Assembly (NCBI GenBank): GCA_003661125.1
Contig: QMVO01000152.1
Location: 1 to 5,260 of the forward strand
Length of the DNA: 5,260 nucleotides
Direction: 5' to 3'
Origin: Methanosarcinales archaeon
GTDB taxonomy: Archaea > Halobacteriota > Syntropharchaeia > Alkanophagales > Methanospirareceae
Below the pieces are notes generated by a model, which searched no databases, had not been told where the DNA came from, and saw only the letters and a program-made list of their open reading frames with translations. The position numbers and the translations under genes were made by a program. Of this stretch, positions 4,580 to 5,260 are shown piece after piece; positions within the stretch are counted from its first letter, which is position 1, and each line of letters opens with the position of its first letter.

Positions 4580-4987
4580 ATGATGGAAGAGATGCCAATA
4601 CCCTTCTCTAAAGAAGTCACGATAGATGACAAGCTTACTGTCAGAGTTAGTGGATGGCTTACTAAAGAGGGGATTATTTACTTGCAGAGTCTTACCATTT
4701 CTCCACCGGAGATAAACTATATAATAATCACAACTGAGGAAGGGCAGGCGTGGATAAATCGCGAAGATTTATCGTCGGATGGGGCATCATTATATTTAGA
4801 AGCTTCTGAACAACTATTTCCAATATGTGCCCAGAAATTTGAGATAGATATTGTGACGACCGATAACGAGAAACTAACATTAGAGCTAGACAAGCGAGAA
4901 GAAGCTTTGAAAGAGGCGGTTAAAGGAGCTATTAAGGATGTTGTGGGTAAAAATCCAGTTATGGTCATAAAGCAGAAGGGAGAATAA
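4580..4987 (+). CDS. Hypothetical protein, tandem paralogue 2 (full length)
   Basis: This 135-residue protein of unknown function is the intact partner of the gene at 4134. It opens MMEEMPIPFSKEVTIDD, has RVSGWLTKEG and a series of beta-like segments (YIIITTEEGQAWI), and a loop (REDLSSDGAS) longer than in its paralogue. It then has YLEASEQLFPICAQKFEIDI, LELDKREEALKEAVK and a C-terminal GKNPVMVIKQKGE. Roughly half of the aligned residues match by eye. The bases coding KREEALKE are identical in both genes, so the duplication is not ancient or has been homogenised. ATG 4580 is chosen from the SD; ATG 4583 would differ by one residue. It has the T-tract leader, unlike its partner. It is soluble and acidic, with no catalytic motif visible. 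Confidence 0.75.
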   Translation: MMEEMPIPFSKEVTIDDKLTVRVSGWLTKEGIIYLQSLTISPPEINYIIITTEEGQAWINREDLSSDGASLYLEASEQLFPICAQKFEIDIVTTDNEKLTLELDKREEALKEAVKGAIKDVVGKNPVMVIKQKGE

Positions 4988-5000
4988 CCCAAAATACACC

Positions 5001-5022
5001 TTTTCTATTTTTTGGAGGTGAT
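5001..5022 (+). promoter_or_regulatory. T-tract fused to SD, before the last gene
   Basis: TTTTCTA and T6 run into GGAGGTGAT, with the ATG 15 bases after the first G. Confidence 0.65.
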
Positions 5023-5028
5023 AACATC

Positions 5029-5260
5029 ATGCCAAAATGCCCGAAATGTGGTAAAGAGATAGATTATTTGTGGAACTATTTAGCGGTGTGGGAAGAATAC
5101 AAGTTAACAATCGGTAGAGACGGTTATGAGCAGTATGAGTTCATAGATGATTCCGCTCCAGTGGACGGCATAGATAACGAATATGTATGCCCCGAATGCC
5201 ACAAGGTCCTGTTCACAGATGATGAAGATGCGATAAATTTCCTAAAAGGTAATATAAAAG
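5029..5260 (+). CDS. Zinc-ribbon protein, paralogue of the 1097 gene, cut by window edge
   Basis: 77 codons are visible without a stop. The protein opens MPKCPKCGKEIDYL (C4, C7), and the second knuckle is CPEC at residues 54-57, followed by HKVLFTDDEDAINFLKG. With the 1097 protein it shares CPxCGxEIxxL, VCPxC, LFTD and A..F, at similar distances; the middle is longer and more acidic here (FIDDSAPVDGIDNEY). One zinc ion bound by the four cysteines is expected. The start ATG 5029 has a strong GGAGGTGAT. No function beyond nucleic-acid or protein binding can be proposed. The two copies bracket the ATPase region. Confidence 0.8.
   Translation, partial: MPKCPKCGKEIDYLWNYLAVWEEYKLTIGRDGYEQYEFIDDSAPVDGIDNEYVCPECHKVLFTDDEDAINFLKGNIK

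Noticed and set aside
4134..4987. The tandem pair as a toxin-antitoxin system
   Set aside because: The two proteins are paralogues of each other, not a dissimilar pair, and no toxin or DNA-binding motif is visible.
1..5260. CRISPR array, tRNA or rRNA gene, replication origin
   Set aside because: No regularly spaced repeats, cloverleaf-like segments, rRNA cores or iteron clusters were seen. The recurrent T-tract/SD strings are gene leaders, not array repeats.

Overview
The window looks archaeal. Support comes from a consensus archaeal TATA pair (TTTATATA) on the minus strand, T-rich tracts in place of hairpin terminators, strong GGAGGTGAT Shine-Dalgarno (SD) sequences, heavy AGA/AGG/ATA codon use, and the start of an archaeal-type TnpB. 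A methanogen- or anaerobic-methanotroph-like host, or a virus or plasmid of one, would fit. That placement is inference; nothing here fixes the species, and no structural virus gene or replication gene is visible.

Layout. Bases 1-69 (minus strand) hold the first 23 codons of a tnpB gene, with its promoter at 102-120. Bases 126-203 hold two hairpins and a second copy of the 17 bases around the tnpB start, so this is the edge of an IS200/IS605-type element. From 273 to the end every gene is on the plus strand. A leading group of four small genes (273-587, 610-843, 847-1074, 1097-1297) ends with a zinc-ribbon protein. After a 147-base gap come a SprT-like HExxH metallopeptidase (1445-1987), an unknown 144-residue protein (2057-2491) and a RavA/MoxR-type AAA+ ATPase (2530-3642). 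These are followed by a small protein with a C-terminal zinc ribbon (3683-4015), a tandem pair of paralogues (4134-4472 and 4580-4987), and a second zinc-ribbon protein (from 5029, cut by the window edge) related to the one at 1097.

How the parts may work together. The only recognisable activities on the plus strand are the AAA+ ATPase, the metallopeptidase and zinc ribbons. MoxR-type ATPases usually remodel a partner, often a VWA-domain protein; none is in the window. The plausible local reading is an ATPase that loads or activates the metallopeptidase or acts through the unknown protein between them. This is inference from order and shared strand only.

Most notable signals. (1) A degenerate second copy of the ATPase gene's last 75 bases lies after the neighbouring zinc-ribbon gene, in that gene's reading frame behind a TAG stop. 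(2) The only other TAG-ended gene (610-843) is also followed in frame by an open frame (847-1074) that lacks an ATG or any well-placed start codon. Together these make TAG readthrough or reassignment worth testing. (3) The first of the tandem paralogues has lost its C-terminal tail by frameshift, yet the tail sequence is still recognisable. (4) Seven genes share a T-tract fused directly to the SD, while four do not.
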